Shown: positions 23,923-33,473, numbered from the stretch's first letter. The stretch is DNA of 64,000 bases from Pseudonocardia thermophila (GCF_900142365.1 NZ_FRAP01000009.1:1-64000); one strand, 5' to 3'. A program made the numbers and translations. The notes: generated by a model not told the origin, from the sequence alone.

Positions 23923-25650
23923 TCAGCAGAGGTGCTTCTCGACCAGGTCCACGAAGACCGGCGCCTGCTTGCGGGCGACCGTGGGCAGCTGGGTGGGCAC
24001 GGACTTGGCCACGGTCGTCTTGGCCACGCCCTCCTCGAGCTTCTTGCAGATCTCGACGGCGGCCTGGGTCTCAGACACTCCCGACCGGCTGGTGGTGATG
24101 CCCTCCTTGCGCAGGGCCTCGAGGAAGGCGACCGCCTTCGGGCTGCTCGGGTCGGCCGGGGCGGGGTCCGCGGCAGCGGGCGCCGCCGGAGCCGGGGGCG
24201 CCGCCGGAGCGCCGGCCGCGGCGGCCGGGGTCTGGGTACCGCCCCCGCCGCCGAGCACCACGATCAGGGCCGCGACGAGCCCGATGATCAGGAGCACCCC
24301 GCCGATCGCGTAGACGACGGGCTTACCCAGCCAGGACGACTCCTCCTCGCCCTCCTCGTCGTCGTCCCGGCTGACGATGGCGTGGCGCGGACCGTCGCTC
24401 TCCCGGGCGGAGCTGCGCTCCGCGGCGTCGTCACGGGACCGGTCACGGGCACCGTCGTCGAACTCGTCGGAGCCCGTGCGCGCCATCCCGGTGACCACCT
24501 GGGTGGCGTCCTCCGGCGCGCGGGCGGCGGGCTGCTGGCCGGCGGCCCGCAGCTCCGTGACGTCGATCGCGTCGGTGACCGGGTCCCTCGACGCCTCGTG
24601 GGCCACCGCTGCCGCGGCCTCCTGCGCCCGCCGGCGCGCTGCCCGGCCCTCGCGGGTGGGCGGGACCACCGCGGTGACCTCGGCCGCCGCTTCCGGCTCG
24701 ACCGCACCGTCGTCGTCGCGGCGGTGCCGGCGGCCACCGCTGCGCAGCGCCGCCATGACCGTGGTGTCGTCCCGCTCGGCCGAGTGGGTCGGCCACGCGG
24801 GCTGCGGCTGCTCCCCCAGCGGGTGGTACTCGATGTGGTGCTCGGCGGGCCGCCCCTCGGCCGCTGCGGCGTCGGCGCCGCGCCCGTCACCCGGGAGCCC
24901 CTTCCCCGTGGGCCCCGAGTGTCCGTTCGCGTAACCGTTCGCAGCGCCGTTTCCAGCGCCGTTTCCAGTGCCGGTTCCAGTGCCGTTGATCGCACCGTGC
25001 GCCGCGCCGATGGCGCCGCCGTTCGCGGCGGGACCGTCGGCGGGCCGCAGCGGCGGCGGTGGCACCGACCGGTGGACGGCGTGTGCCCTGGCCTCCGCCT
25101 CTGCGGCGGCGGCTGCCTCCTCGGCGGCCCGGGCAGCGGCATCGGCCGCGGCCTCGGCCTCCTCGGCCGCCCGCGCGGCGGCCTTGATGGCCGCGGCGGC
25201 CCGGCTCGCGGCGTCCGCGGCGGCCGCTTCCGCGGCATCGGCCGCGGCCTGCGCGGCGAGCCGGCGGCGGGTGTACCAGTCGAGATCGATCGGGCCGGGA
25301 CTGAAGCCGGGCCCGGCTGAGGTGTGGCCGGGCGGCGGGCCGCCGTCGGGCCGGATGTCGTGGTGGCTCTCGGGACGGCCGGTGGCCGGGCCACCGTCGA
25401 AACCGCTCTCGAGGTCGTCGCCGAGACCGTGGTTGTGACCGGTGTCGGGACCGTTGCCGACTGCGCCGACTCCCTCGTCGACGCCGTGGTCGACCCTGTG
25501 GCCGACGCTGTGGTCGACGCTGCCGGCGACGTCGTCGTCGACGGCGGCGTCGTGGCCGATGGACACGTCCGGACGCTCCTCCGTGATGACCGGTTCAGAG
25601 GAGGGTGTACCGCGTACGGCGCGCCGACCGCTGAGCTGTTCGTCGTCCAT
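23923..25650 (-). CDS. Large single-pass membrane protein with C-terminal DUF732-like domain
   Basis: 575 residues. Residues 1-120 are acidic and His/Gly-rich and look disordered. Residues 128-200 are a long Ala/Glu helix, probably coiled coil (AAADAAEAAAADAASRAAAA). Residues 200-440 are low-complexity and charged. One membrane helix lies at about 445-466 (VVYAIGGVLLIIGLVAALIV), then an Ala/Pro linker. The final 70 residues (AVAFLEALRKEGI to KHLC) form a small helical domain with two Cys, like the DUF732 domains secreted by mycobacteria. Topology would be a large cytoplasmic part and an external DUF732. Function unknown. ATG at 25650 preceded by GGGGGGAA. Confidence 0.75.
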   Translation of the reverse strand: MDDEQLSGRRAVRGTPSSEPVITEERPDVSIGHDAAVDDDVAGSVDHSVGHRVDHGVDEGVGAVGNGPDTGHNHGLGDDLESGFDGGPATGRPESHHDIRPDGGPPPGHTSAGPGFSPGPIDLDWYTRRRLAAQAAADAAEAAAADAASRAAAAIKAAARAAEEAEAAADAAARAAEEAAAAAEAEARAHAVHRSVPPPPLRPADGPAANGGAIGAAHGAINGTGTGTGNGAGNGAANGYANGHSGPTGKGLPGDGRGADAAAAEGRPAEHHIEYHPLGEQPQPAWPTHSAERDDTTVMAALRSGGRRHRRDDDGAVEPEAAAEVTAVVPPTREGRAARRRAQEAAAAVAHEASRDPVTDAIDVTELRAAGQQPAARAPEDATQVVTGMARTGSDEFDDGARDRSRDDAAERSSARESDGPRHAIVSRDDDEEGEEESSWLGKPVVYAIGGVLLIIGLVAALIVVLGGGGGTQTPAAAAGAPAAPPAPAAPAAADPAPADPSSPKAVAFLEALRKEGITTSRSGVSETQAAVEICKKLEEGVAKTTVAKSVPTQLPTVARKQAPVFVDLVEKHLC

Positions 25651-25813
25651 CGCGTTCCCCCCTCGAGACCGGGTGATCGGATCGCTCTGTCATCGGGTTC
25701 AACGAGACACCTGCGACAACGGCGCAGATACTGCCCGATTGGCCTACATGACTGTGCGCGCCATCACAGGGTTCATGCACTCTGCGTATCCGACTCGTCA
25801 CACTCCCGGGTAG

Positions 25814-26974
25814 TCAGGTCAGCGCTCTTCCCCGACCGAGGGTCAGCGCACTCGACGCCACGCGCACGAGATCTGCACGGGACGCGGTCCCCGGCCCCAA
25901 GCCTAGGTCGACAGCCGAGTCGAACACGCTCTGGTACCGGGCCGCCGCGGCCACCGCCGCGTCGAGGAACCACGGCCGGGGCACGAGCCGGGCGAGCAGC
26001 GCGGTGTGCCGGTGGTGCCGGCCGAACGCCGCCTTCATCGCGGCGCGGTGCGCGGCACCGGCTCCCGCGCCGTGCAGCGCGGCCTCACCGGCCAGCGCAC
26101 CGGAGGCGACGGCGTCGTAGATCCCCTCGCCGGTCAGCGGGTTCACCAGCGACGCGGCGTCCCCGGCGAGCAGGACCCGCCCGTCGGGGTGCCAGCGCGG
26201 ACCGGTGGACAGCGGCAGCTGGTGGCCGCGCACCGTGCCCGGGTCCGGCTGGTGGTCGGGAAGCAGACGGGCCAGCTCGGCCAGCAGGTCGGCCCGGGAG
26301 CCGCCGGCGCGGCGACCGAACACCCCGAACCCGACGTTGGAACGACCATCGGGCAGCGGGAACGCCCACGCGTAAGCCGGTCTGGAGCCGCGGGTGAACT
26401 CGATCACCAGCGCTTCCGGGTCGACGACGCCCTGCGCGTAGCCGCGCACCGCCACCGCGACCGTCGTCGCCGGGCTGGGCGGGGCGCCGAGCAACCTGCG
26501 GATCGTCGAGTTCGCCCCGTCGGCGCCGATGACCACCCGCGCGGACCACCGATCGTCGAGCACGACGCGATCGGCCAGGACCTGCATCGACCGCACCCGA
26601 TGCTGCACCAGCCGGGCCCCGGCCCCGGTGGCCGCCGCGACCAGCCGCGCGTCGAACTCCGCCCGCGGCACCACCCGGTTCGGCCGGGCGCAGCGCCGGG
26701 CCACGACCCGCCCACCCGGGCTGGTCAGCCGCATCCCCGGCACCGGCGGACCGGCCCAGTCCGCCACGGGCACACCGAGCCGCCCGATCAGCTCCAGCAC
26801 GTGCGCCGAGATGCCGTCCCCGCACGTCTTGTCCCGCGGGAACGCCGCGGCGTCGAGCAGCAGCACCTCCGCATCGGGACGCAGCGCCAGCACGCGCAGG
26901 GCCGCGGCGGATCCGGCCGGGCCCGCTCCGACGATCGCGACGTCGGCCGGGCGATCCGTACCTGCCTCCTGCAC
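25814..26974 (-). CDS. Geranylgeranyl reductase family FAD-dependent oxidoreductase
   Basis: 386 residues. The Rossmann motif VAIVGAGPAGSAAA (12-25) begins the chain, followed by FPRDKTCGDGISAHVL, the DxxxR-type segment VIGADGANSTIRRLL near 150 and the second FAD motif VLLAGDAASLVNPLTGEGI near 275-293. This wording is typical of the geranylgeranyl reductase/digeranylgeranylglycerophospholipid reductase family, which saturates isoprenoid side chains (for example of menaquinone). Which isoprenoid is not clear. The next gene upstream on the strand starts 14 nt away, but its type differs (regulator), so cotranscription is uncertain. Confidence 0.88.
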   Translation of the reverse strand: MQEAGTDRPADVAIVGAGPAGSAAALRVLALRPDAEVLLLDAAAFPRDKTCGDGISAHVLELIGRLGVPVADWAGPPVPGMRLTSPGGRVVARRCARPNRVVPRAEFDARLVAAATGAGARLVQHRVRSMQVLADRVVLDDRWSARVVIGADGANSTIRRLLGAPPSPATTVAVAVRGYAQGVVDPEALVIEFTRGSRPAYAWAFPLPDGRSNVGFGVFGRRAGGSRADLLAELARLLPDHQPDPGTVRGHQLPLSTGPRWHPDGRVLLAGDAASLVNPLTGEGIYDAVASGALAGEAALHGAGAGAAHRAAMKAAFGRHHRHTALLARLVPRPWFLDAAVAAAARYQSVFDSAVDLGLGPGTASRADLVRVASSALTLGRGRALT

Positions 26975-26988
26975 CCGTCCGGTCTACC

Positions 26989-28275
26989 TCACGACCGCGG
27001 CGGGCGACGCAGCCCCTCCCGGTGGCCGCTCGCCCGGAACCGGGCGTAGTCGGGTGGCACCGGCAGGTCGAACCGGTCGCACAGCGCCGCCACGTCGTGC
27101 CAGTCGTCGACGTCGACGCGGTAACCGGTGTGGAACTGCACCAGCCACTGCGGCGCGATGCAGCGCACCGCGCGGCCGGCGATCGTCCCGGCGGCCCCGG
27201 TCAGCGCCGCCGCCGGGTACACCTCGGTGGGCCCGTGCCAGCCGTTGCCGTGCTCGTCGAGCTCCACGACGTGCACGTCCACGGCCCGGCCGCGCGGATC
27301 GCCGAGCACGATGTTCTCCGCGCGGGCGCCCGGGCGAGCCGCGTATCCGCGTTCGGCCAGCGCCACGACCAGCCCGGCCGCGTGCTCGACCGGCACCACG
27401 ACGTCGACGTCGCCGTGCTGGCGGGTCTGCGCCCCCAGCAGAGCGTCCACGGCCCACCCGCCGTTCAGCCACAGCGGCGCACCGGTGTCGGCGGCCACGT
27501 CGAGCAGCTCCAGCACGTCGTCCGCCGACGTGGTGGCCAGCGGCGCCACCAGCGCCGGGCGGGCCCGCTCCCCCTCGTCGGCCATCGCCGAGAGGTAGAC
27601 GCGCATCGACCGGCGGGCCAGCCGCGACGCCGCCTCCCCATCACCGGCGCGGACGGCCGCGAGCAGATCGACGTGCAGGTCCAGCGCCTTGACGAGCAGC
27701 TCCGGCCGCCCGCCCGCGGTGGTCAGCCGGTGCGAGATCAGCCCCGTGACGACGTCGCGGACAGCCTCGTGGCAGACCTGCAGCATCTCGTCGCCGCTCG
27801 CCCGCGCCATCACGCGGTGGAACGCGACGTCGGCGACGGCGAACGCCGCGGGACCCTCGGGCACGGCCGCGGCCATCGCCGCGAGCGCCTCGTCCAGCTC
27901 GGCCAGGTCGGCGGGACTCGCCCGCCGCGCCGCCAACTGGTACGCCCAGCCCTCCAGCAGGATGCGGAACCGGACGAGATCGGCCAGCCCGAGCGTCTCC
28001 ATCGCGGCGAGCCGGGCGATGGCGCGCCGCAGCGCGGTGGTGCTGAACGGCAGGATCTCGACCTCGTCGGGCTCGCCCGGCACGAGCCGGATCAGCCCGC
28101 TGTCCTCGAGCACGCGCACCGCCGAGCGCAGCAGTGCGACGTCCATGCCGAACCGGGCGGCGAGCCCCGGACCGACCGTCAGCCGGTCTCCCGGTCCCAG
28201 CCGTCCGCTTCGCACCCGCTCCTCGATCTCGGCGGCGATCCGACGTTCGTCCGGCGCATCCCCCCGCATGCCCAC
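26989..28275 (-). CDS. GntR/FCD regulator fused to a nucleotidyltransferase domain
   Basis: 428 residues in three parts. Residues 10-75 are a winged helix (ALLRSAVRVLEDSGLIRLVPG) of GntR type. Residues 90-230 are an FCD ligand domain with metal-site residues in DVAFHRVMARASG (Asp149, His153) and near His201. Residues 250-415 match the Lnu/aminoglycoside-2''-type nucleotidyltransferase: LWLNGGWAVDALLG (268-281), DVDVVV (289-294, two metal Asp), AVDVHVV (third Asp333) and QFHTGYRVDVDDWHDVAAL. The reading frame is continuous and there is no internal stop or start pressure at the junction. The fusion could adenylylate a small molecule that the FCD part senses, or the enzyme may be a passenger. 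ATG at 28275. Confidence 0.82.
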   Translation of the reverse strand: MGMRGDAPDERRIAAEIEERVRSGRLGPGDRLTVGPGLAARFGMDVALLRSAVRVLEDSGLIRLVPGEPDEVEILPFSTTALRRAIARLAAMETLGLADLVRFRILLEGWAYQLAARRASPADLAELDEALAAMAAAVPEGPAAFAVADVAFHRVMARASGDEMLQVCHEAVRDVVTGLISHRLTTAGGRPELLVKALDLHVDLLAAVRAGDGEAASRLARRSMRVYLSAMADEGERARPALVAPLATTSADDVLELLDVAADTGAPLWLNGGWAVDALLGAQTRQHGDVDVVVPVEHAAGLVVALAERGYAARPGARAENIVLGDPRGRAVDVHVVELDEHGNGWHGPTEVYPAAALTGAAGTIAGRAVRCIAPQWLVQFHTGYRVDVDDWHDVAALCDRFDLPVPPDYARFRASGHREGLRRPPRS

Positions 28276-28327
28276 TCCCCGATCGTGGTGGCGACAAGGG
28301 TAGCCACCCCCGATCGCCGGACAACCG

Positions 28328-29068
28328 CTATCCGCGGCCGATGAGCGGCATCGTCGTGGCCATGACGGTCATGAACTGCACGTTCGCCTCGAGCGGCAGC
28401 CCGGCCATGTAGAGCACCGCGTCGGCGACGTGCTTGACGTCGAACGTGGGTTCGGCGCGGATGCTGCCGTCGGCCTGCCGGGCGCCGGTGGCGATCCCGG
28501 AGGTCATCTCGGTGAGGGCGTTGCCGATGTCGATCTGCCCGCAGGCGATGCCGAACGGTCGCCCGTCCAGCGACAGCGACTTCGTCAGCCCGGTGATCGC
28601 GTGCTTGGTCGCGGTGTACGCCGCGCTCAGCGGCCGCGGGGCCTGCGCGGAGATCGAGCCGTTGTTGATGATCCGCCCGCCCTGCGGGTCCTGGGCGCGC
28701 ATGGCGGCGAACGCCTCCCGTGCGCACAGGAACGACCCGGTCAGGTTCGTCGCGACCGCCGCCTGCCACTCGGCGACGTCGATCTCGTCGACCGTCCCGA
28801 CCGGGCCGAACGTGCCCGCGTTGTTGAACAGCAGATCGACTCGACCCCAGCGCACCTTGACGGCGCGGAACAGCTCTGCGACCGACTGCGGGTCGGTGAC
28901 GTCGGTCGGCACGACGAGCGCGTCGGGGTGGCCCTGCGCGGTCTCCTCGAGCGGGGCCGCGCGGCGGCCGGACAGCGCGACGCGGTATCCCGCGCCCAGC
29001 AGCGCCCGCGCCACCGCGCGACCGATTCCCGAACCCGCACCCGTGACCACCGCAACGCCGCCCGTCAT
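28328..29068 (-). CDS. Short-chain dehydrogenase/reductase (classical SDR)
   Basis: 246 residues. The NAD(P)-binding loop TGAGSGIG is at 9-16, the NNAG strand near 88-91, and the catalytic Ser with YTATK (Tyr-x-x-x-Lys) follows in the standard position. ALSGRR after strand 2 has a basic residue that favours NADPH. The C-terminal substrate region is ordinary for the family, with no recognisable specificity. The gene stands alone between the regulator fusion and the LuxR-type gene. Substrate unknown. Confidence 0.9.
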   Translation of the reverse strand: MTGGVAVVTGAGSGIGRAVARALLGAGYRVALSGRRAAPLEETAQGHPDALVVPTDVTDPQSVAELFRAVKVRWGRVDLLFNNAGTFGPVGTVDEIDVAEWQAAVATNLTGSFLCAREAFAAMRAQDPQGGRIINNGSISAQAPRPLSAAYTATKHAITGLTKSLSLDGRPFGIACGQIDIGNALTEMTSGIATGARQADGSIRAEPTFDVKHVADAVLYMAGLPLEANVQFMTVMATTMPLIGRG

Positions 29069-29099
29069 GGTGGTCAGTGTCGCCGATCGCGGGCCATGG

Positions 29100-29624
29100 T
29101 CAGGCGATCACCCCTTCGCGCAGTGCCAGCACGAGCAGCGCGGTGCGGTCGGGGACGCCGAGGGTGCGGGCCAGCCGCCGGATGCTGGTGGCGACCGTGC
29201 GCTCCGGGACGCCGAGTTCGGCGGCGATCCGGGCATCGTCGTAGCCGTCGGCGGCGAGCTGCAGGTACTCCTGCTCGCGGGCCGTCAGCATGCGGGTGAC
29301 GCCGTGCGGGCTGCGCAGCCGGCGGCGCCGCCCGGCCGGGCGGCCGATGGTGTCGTCCAGCGGTTTGCGCGGGGAGGGCACGCTGACCTGCGTGAACTCC
29401 TGCCGCGCGGCTTCGGCGACGGTGCGCAGGGCGCACGGCCACGGGGTGTGCCGGGCGCCGGTGCCGCCGTGCGTGCAGGCGGTGCAGTTGCGATCGGCGT
29501 CGGGCACGTGGTCGACGAGCATCTGGAACCACACCTCGACCATCGGGGCCAGCGCGGCGGCGGCCGCCGCCTCGGGCGACTGCGGTTCTGCGGGGTGGGT
29601 GGTGGCGATCGACTCGACGGACAT
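29100..29624 (-). CDS. LuxR-type helix-turn-helix protein with N-terminal Cys/His region
   Basis: 174 residues. The C-terminal 60 residues are a GerE/LuxR HTH ([20 protein letters not shown], then [20 protein letters not shown]). The N-terminal part has no receiver or PAS domain. It carries [11 protein letters not shown] and WPCAL, a spaced Cys/Cys/His/Cys set that could bind metal. ATG at 29624 gives MSVESIATT. It lies 11 nt downstream of the stop of the secreted protein gene at 29636, on the same strand, so it may be cotranscribed with the envelope and redox genes upstream. Confidence 0.75.
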   Translation of the reverse strand: MSVESIATTHPAEPQSPEAAAAAALAPMVEVWFQMLVDHVPDADRNCTACTHGGTGARHTPWPCALRTVAEAARQEFTQVSVPSPRKPLDDTIGRPAGRRRRLRSPHGVTRMLTAREQEYLQLAADGYDDARIAAELGVPERTVATSIRRLARTLGVPDRTALLVLALREGVIA

Positions 29625-29635
29625 GCTGGCCGGCC

Positions 29636-30691
29636 TCACTTCACCGTGATGCGGACGGAGTCGACGGCGGGGGTCTGGTTGGCGCGCTGCATCATCGGGA
29701 TGCGGTGCGACCCGTCACCGGCCCACGAGGTGCACTGCACGACACCGGCCTCGTCGATGCCGGGGACCTCGATCTCGACGGTGTCGACGCCGGCGCCGCC
29801 CTTGTTGTCCTGGGTGGCGAGGAAGAACTCCGGGTCGGGCGCCGAGTCGGGCGCCTCGTCCAGCGACGGGAGCACGCGGCAGGCGGTGTGGAAGTGGCCG
29901 CGCTGGATGCCGTTGTCGTCCAGGAACGAGCTCTCCAGGTAGTAGCCGCCGGCCGCGGCGCCGAGGAACCGGTCACGCACGAGGTTGCGGGTGGAGACCT
30001 TCAGCGTGAACGACTCGCCGACCTTCACCTCGGTCGGAGCCTCGGTGATCAGCAGCGACGGGCTCTTGTCGGCCGCGGCGACCTCACCGAACGCGGTGTC
30101 GACGCAGGCCGGGGAGACCTGGAAACCGGTGTGCGGGGGCAGGTCGCTCGTGGAGCAGTCGCGGCCGAGGACGTCGAGGCCGTTGTTGTTGTTGCCGTTG
30201 CCGCTGCCGTTGTTGTTGCCGTTGCCGTTGTTGTTGCCGGCGTTCTGGTTTCCGCGGTCCTTGCCCCGGTCGCCGTTGTTCCGGTCGGGCCGATCGCCGT
30301 TCCGATCACCGCTGCGGTCACCGTCTGTGCGGTCACCGTTGCCGCGCCCGTTGTTCCGGCCGGTCGCCGCCTCCGCGTCGTCGCCGGTCTCCTCACCGTC
30401 GGTCTGGTCGGCGTCGGTGTCGGTGCTGCCGGCGGCGGAGCCGTGGCCGGCGTGACCGCCGCTCACGGAGTAGCCGGCGGCGGCGGAGCGGTCGCTGCGC
30501 GGGGAGGCGTCTGCGGTGCCGCACGCGGCCGTCACGAGGGCCGCGGCCAGGACCGTCGCGGCGACGGCGACGATGCGCCGCCCGGACCGCTGGCGCGCGA
30601 TCGCCCGGGCGAGGTCGGTCCGGTCGGGACCGAGACCGGGAGTGGTGTCGGGGTTCGTGTCAGGAATCGGACGGTCAGGCTTGTCGGACAT
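29636..30691 (-). CDS. Secreted or membrane-tethered Asn/Asp/Arg-rich protein
   Basis: 351 residues. A basic cytoplasmic N-terminus (1-40) precedes a hydrophobic helix ending VTAACG (about 41-60), which looks like a lipobox but is further in than usual. Then comes a His/Gly region and a very low-complexity linker, about 110-175, of Asp/Arg/Asn/Gly (GDRNGDRPDRNNGDRGKDRG, then GNNNGNGNNNGSGN). The last 165 residues are a globular, Cys-containing external domain (GHFHTACRVL, VVQCTSWAGDGSHRIPMMQR). I recognise no named family. ATG at 30691. Confidence 0.7.
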   Translation of the reverse strand: MSDKPDRPIPDTNPDTTPGLGPDRTDLARAIARQRSGRRIVAVAATVLAAALVTAACGTADASPRSDRSAAAGYSVSGGHAGHGSAAGSTDTDADQTDGEETGDDAEAATGRNNGRGNGDRTDGDRSGDRNGDRPDRNNGDRGKDRGNQNAGNNNGNGNNNGSGNGNNNNGLDVLGRDCSTSDLPPHTGFQVSPACVDTAFGEVAAADKSPSLLITEAPTEVKVGESFTLKVSTRNLVRDRFLGAAAGGYYLESSFLDDNGIQRGHFHTACRVLPSLDEAPDSAPDPEFFLATQDNKGGAGVDTVEIEVPGIDEAGVVQCTSWAGDGSHRIPMMQRANQTPAVDSVRITVK

Positions 30692-30858
30692 GGTCGGTTT
30701 CCGATCGGGGTCGGGAACGGCCGGTGGACGGTCGACCACCGGTGGCCGGCGCGGTTCGCGGGGAGCGGCTGCGGGGAGCAGGGGCGCCGGCCGGGACTGG
30801 TCGGGGCTCGGTCGGGGATCGGTGTTCGGTCGGGATCCGATTCAGTCGGGGACGGGGA

Positions 30859-32019
30859 CTAGCGACGGACCGCGGCGTGCCGGGGCCCGGTGCTCTCGAC
30901 GGTCGACGCACGCCGGTGCGCGCGGCGGGGACCGGTGGTCTCGCCGGGCGGGGTGACGCGGGGGAAGCGGTGGGGCCCGGTGTTCGAGACGGCCGTTGCG
31001 GTGTGGGCAGTTGCGCTGTGGGTGGTGGCAGTGTGGGTGGTGGCGGTGTGGGTGGAGGCGGCGTCCTGCACCTCGTGGTCGAGCACGGCGGTGGCACCGT
31101 GCCGGGCCGCGGTGCGGGTGGCCCGTCCGGCGGGCTCGGTGATCACCGCGTGGGCGCCGGTGCGAGCCCCGGGGATGCGGTGGGCACCGCTGTTCTCACC
31201 GGGCCGCGCGGCGATCGTCGACCTGGGGATCGCCCCGGCCGGGACGGAGGCGGTGGCCGCGGACGGGCCGGCGGCCGGTGCCGAGGCGACGACCCGGGTC
31301 GGCTTGGAGAGGGCACGCCGGCGCAGTCCCACGACCAGGCCGATCGCCGCGAGCAGCAGGGCGGCGAACACGAGGATCGGGACGATCAGGTCGCCCGCGG
31401 TGCGGTCACCGGAGAACAGGCCGGGCGAGGGCGGGTCGGGCAGCTGGGAGTAGTCGACGAGGCCGGTGGCCTCGATGTGCTCGATGTGGCGGCGCACGAA
31501 CTCGCTCGCGGTGTCGGCGAAGGCGCGGACCTTGTCGTTGCGGGTGCTGACCCGAACCTCGGTGATGAACGGCAGCACGCCGCCGTGCGCCTCGCGCAGC
31601 CGCTGCACGAAGACCCGGTCGTAGTCGGTGCCGGTGGCCGCGGAGATCTCCTTCATCCAGGCCTGCTGCTGCGCGTTGGGCTGCGTCGGCAGCAGCACGC
31701 CCAGCTGGTCGGCCTCGCGGCGGACGATCTCGTCGAGCCGGGCGTGCTCGACGGCGAGGAAGGCACCCAGCTCGCGCACCTCCTCCGAGCTGGCCTGCTG
31801 GGCTGCCTGCTGGCCGGTCGGAGCCTCCCAGAGGCCGGCGAGCCGGACCTTCACGAGCAGGTCGCGGTCCGCGGGGCCGAGGGGTCCCCACTGGGTCTGG
31901 GTCCAGCCGCCGGTGCCGGGGACACCGGTGACCCACGACTGGAACACCGACACCGAAACGGCGAGCACCACGGCGACGAGGACGGAGACGCGCAGGAACC
32001 AGGGGATCCGGCGGAGCAT
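30859..32019 (-). CDS. DUF4142 membrane protein with repetitive His/Thr tail
   Basis: 386 residues. A signal-anchor helix (8-28) leads into an external DUF4142 domain (about 45-195: LGAFLAVEHARLDEIVRREA is typical), a four-helix, ferritin-like domain of unknown function. A second membrane helix (about 210-232) follows, then a cytoplasmic tail. The tail holds a 15-bp/5-residue tandem repeat: THTAT, THTAT, THSAT, AHTAT. It then continues with Arg/His-rich sequence. The repeats are visible at DNA level near 31005-31060. ATG at 32019. Cotranscription with the neighbouring genes at 29636 and 32112 is likely, since all share the minus strand with gaps under 170 nt. Confidence 0.78.
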   Translation of the reverse strand: MLRRIPWFLRVSVLVAVVLAVSVSVFQSWVTGVPGTGGWTQTQWGPLGPADRDLLVKVRLAGLWEAPTGQQAAQQASSEEVRELGAFLAVEHARLDEIVRREADQLGVLLPTQPNAQQQAWMKEISAATGTDYDRVFVQRLREAHGGVLPFITEVRVSTRNDKVRAFADTASEFVRRHIEHIEATGLVDYSQLPDPPSPGLFSGDRTAGDLIVPILVFAALLLAAIGLVVGLRRRALSKPTRVVASAPAAGPSAATASVPAGAIPRSTIAARPGENSGAHRIPGARTGAHAVITEPAGRATRTAARHGATAVLDHEVQDAASTHTATTHTATTHSATAHTATAVSNTGPHRFPRVTPPGETTGPRRAHRRASTVESTGPRHAAVRR

Positions 32020-32111
32020 TCGGGGGAAACCTCTCTTGCAGGGAGCGGGGCGGCGGGGGAGCGTCCCGGAGGTTCGAGCCGGTACGGGGGGTCTCCGGCT
32101 CGGACGTGTGG

Positions 32112-33473
32112 TCAGACGAAGTCGAACAGCTCGGTGTGCACGCGCGCGGGCGCGACGTCGAGCGCATCGAGCACGTCGAGCGCGTCGTTCACGAGCCCGG
32201 GCGGGCCGCAGATGAAGTAGTCGAGGTCGTCGGGCCGGTCGACGGTGCGCAGCACCATCGCGAACAGCCCGACGCTGAGCCCGCCGATGGGGCCGTCCCA
32301 GCCCTCACGCGGCCGGCGCAGCACCTCGGTGACCTCGAGATCCAGGGTGGCGCGCAGGAACCCGAGCTCCTCGCGGAACAGCAGGTCCTCCGGTGAGCTC
32401 GCGACCACGATCAGCCGGTAGGGGCGCCGGTCGCCGCGGTCGGCCGCGGTGCGCAGCATGCTCATCATCGGGGTGATGCCCACGCCGCCCGCGATCAGGA
32501 CGAACCCGCTGCACGCGCCGATGTCGCTGGTGAACGCGCCGTGCGGGCCGTCGACCCAGACCGGGCTCCCGGGGGGCAGAGCCCGGATGGCGCTCGTGAA
32601 GTCACCGGCGTGGCGGATCGTGAACTCGGTGCTGCCGTCGTGCGCGCTGGAGGCGATCGTGAACGGGTGCTCCTCGGCGGTGATGCTGCGCCGCAGCCGG
32701 ATCCAGGCGAACTGACCGGGCGCGAACTCCCAGCCGCCGCCGATGCCCGGGTGCCGCGGCTGCAGGACCAGCGTGGAGACGGTGGGGCTCTCGGGCCGCA
32801 CCTCGCGCACGAGGAACTCGGTGGTGGGGTCGAGCAGGGAGCGCCACACCCACCGGTAGAGCACGACGCCCGCGACGGCCACCAGCAGCAGCGCGAACAC
32901 GCAGAACATCGCGATGTTGCGGATGGAGTGATCGAGCCACCACACGTGCAGCGCCCCGGTGATGGTCGCGAACCCGGCGAGCCCGATGTGGGTGAACCGC
33001 CACACGTCGTACGGGATGCGCAACCGCTTCCGCAGTGCCGCCGCGCCGGTGAGCGCCAGCAGCGACAGCGTCGACAGCGTCGCCGCGATGGCCCGGTCGG
33101 GCGCGGTCGGCAGGTGGAACAGGCCGAGGTTGGCCGGGTCCAGCGCCACGACGAAGGCGATGTGGACCAGCGTCAGCACCGCTGTCGAGATGCCGAGGAA
33201 GCGGTGCACCTCGATCACGCTCTCGATGCCGAACGCCCGGTTCAGCGACCGGATGCGGCTGGGCACGATCACCGCGCAGACCAGCGCGGTCAGGGCGAAG
33301 AACCCGGTGACGTCCGACAGCCGGGTCCACAGCGGGGCCGGCGGGGACACCGCCAGCCACAGCAGCGCCGGCCCGGCGATCACGACGCCGAGCGCCGCGA
33401 GCCAGGCGACGCGGACCCACTGGTCCTGCTGTGCCTGGGGGTCGGCGGACGCGCCGAGGGGTGGCGAGCTCAT
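32112..33473 (-). CDS. Ferric-reductase-like membrane flavoprotein (ferredoxin reductase-type)
   Basis: 453 residues. The first 210 carry six or so membrane helices with His pairs (EVHRFLG, VHIAFVV, FTHIGLAGF, ALHVWWLDH) suited to two b-type haems, as in ferric-reductase/NOX domains. Residues 220-453 are an FAD/NAD module: EEHPFTIASS (FAD), GFVLIAGGVGITPMMSML (NAD) and the C-terminal DYFICGPPGLVNDAL. The protein would carry electrons from NAD(P)H across the membrane to an external acceptor. No 2Fe-2S domain is present. It heads the minus-strand block 29100-33473; the neighbouring lipoprotein genes suggest an envelope redox role. Confidence 0.85.
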   Translation of the reverse strand: MSSPPLGASADPQAQQDQWVRVAWLAALGVVIAGPALLWLAVSPPAPLWTRLSDVTGFFALTALVCAVIVPSRIRSLNRAFGIESVIEVHRFLGISTAVLTLVHIAFVVALDPANLGLFHLPTAPDRAIAATLSTLSLLALTGAAALRKRLRIPYDVWRFTHIGLAGFATITGALHVWWLDHSIRNIAMFCVFALLLVAVAGVVLYRWVWRSLLDPTTEFLVREVRPESPTVSTLVLQPRHPGIGGGWEFAPGQFAWIRLRRSITAEEHPFTIASSAHDGSTEFTIRHAGDFTSAIRALPPGSPVWVDGPHGAFTSDIGACSGFVLIAGGVGITPMMSMLRTAADRGDRRPYRLIVVASSPEDLLFREELGFLRATLDLEVTEVLRRPREGWDGPIGGLSVGLFAMVLRTVDRPDDLDYFICGPPGLVNDALDVLDALDVAPARVHTELFDFV

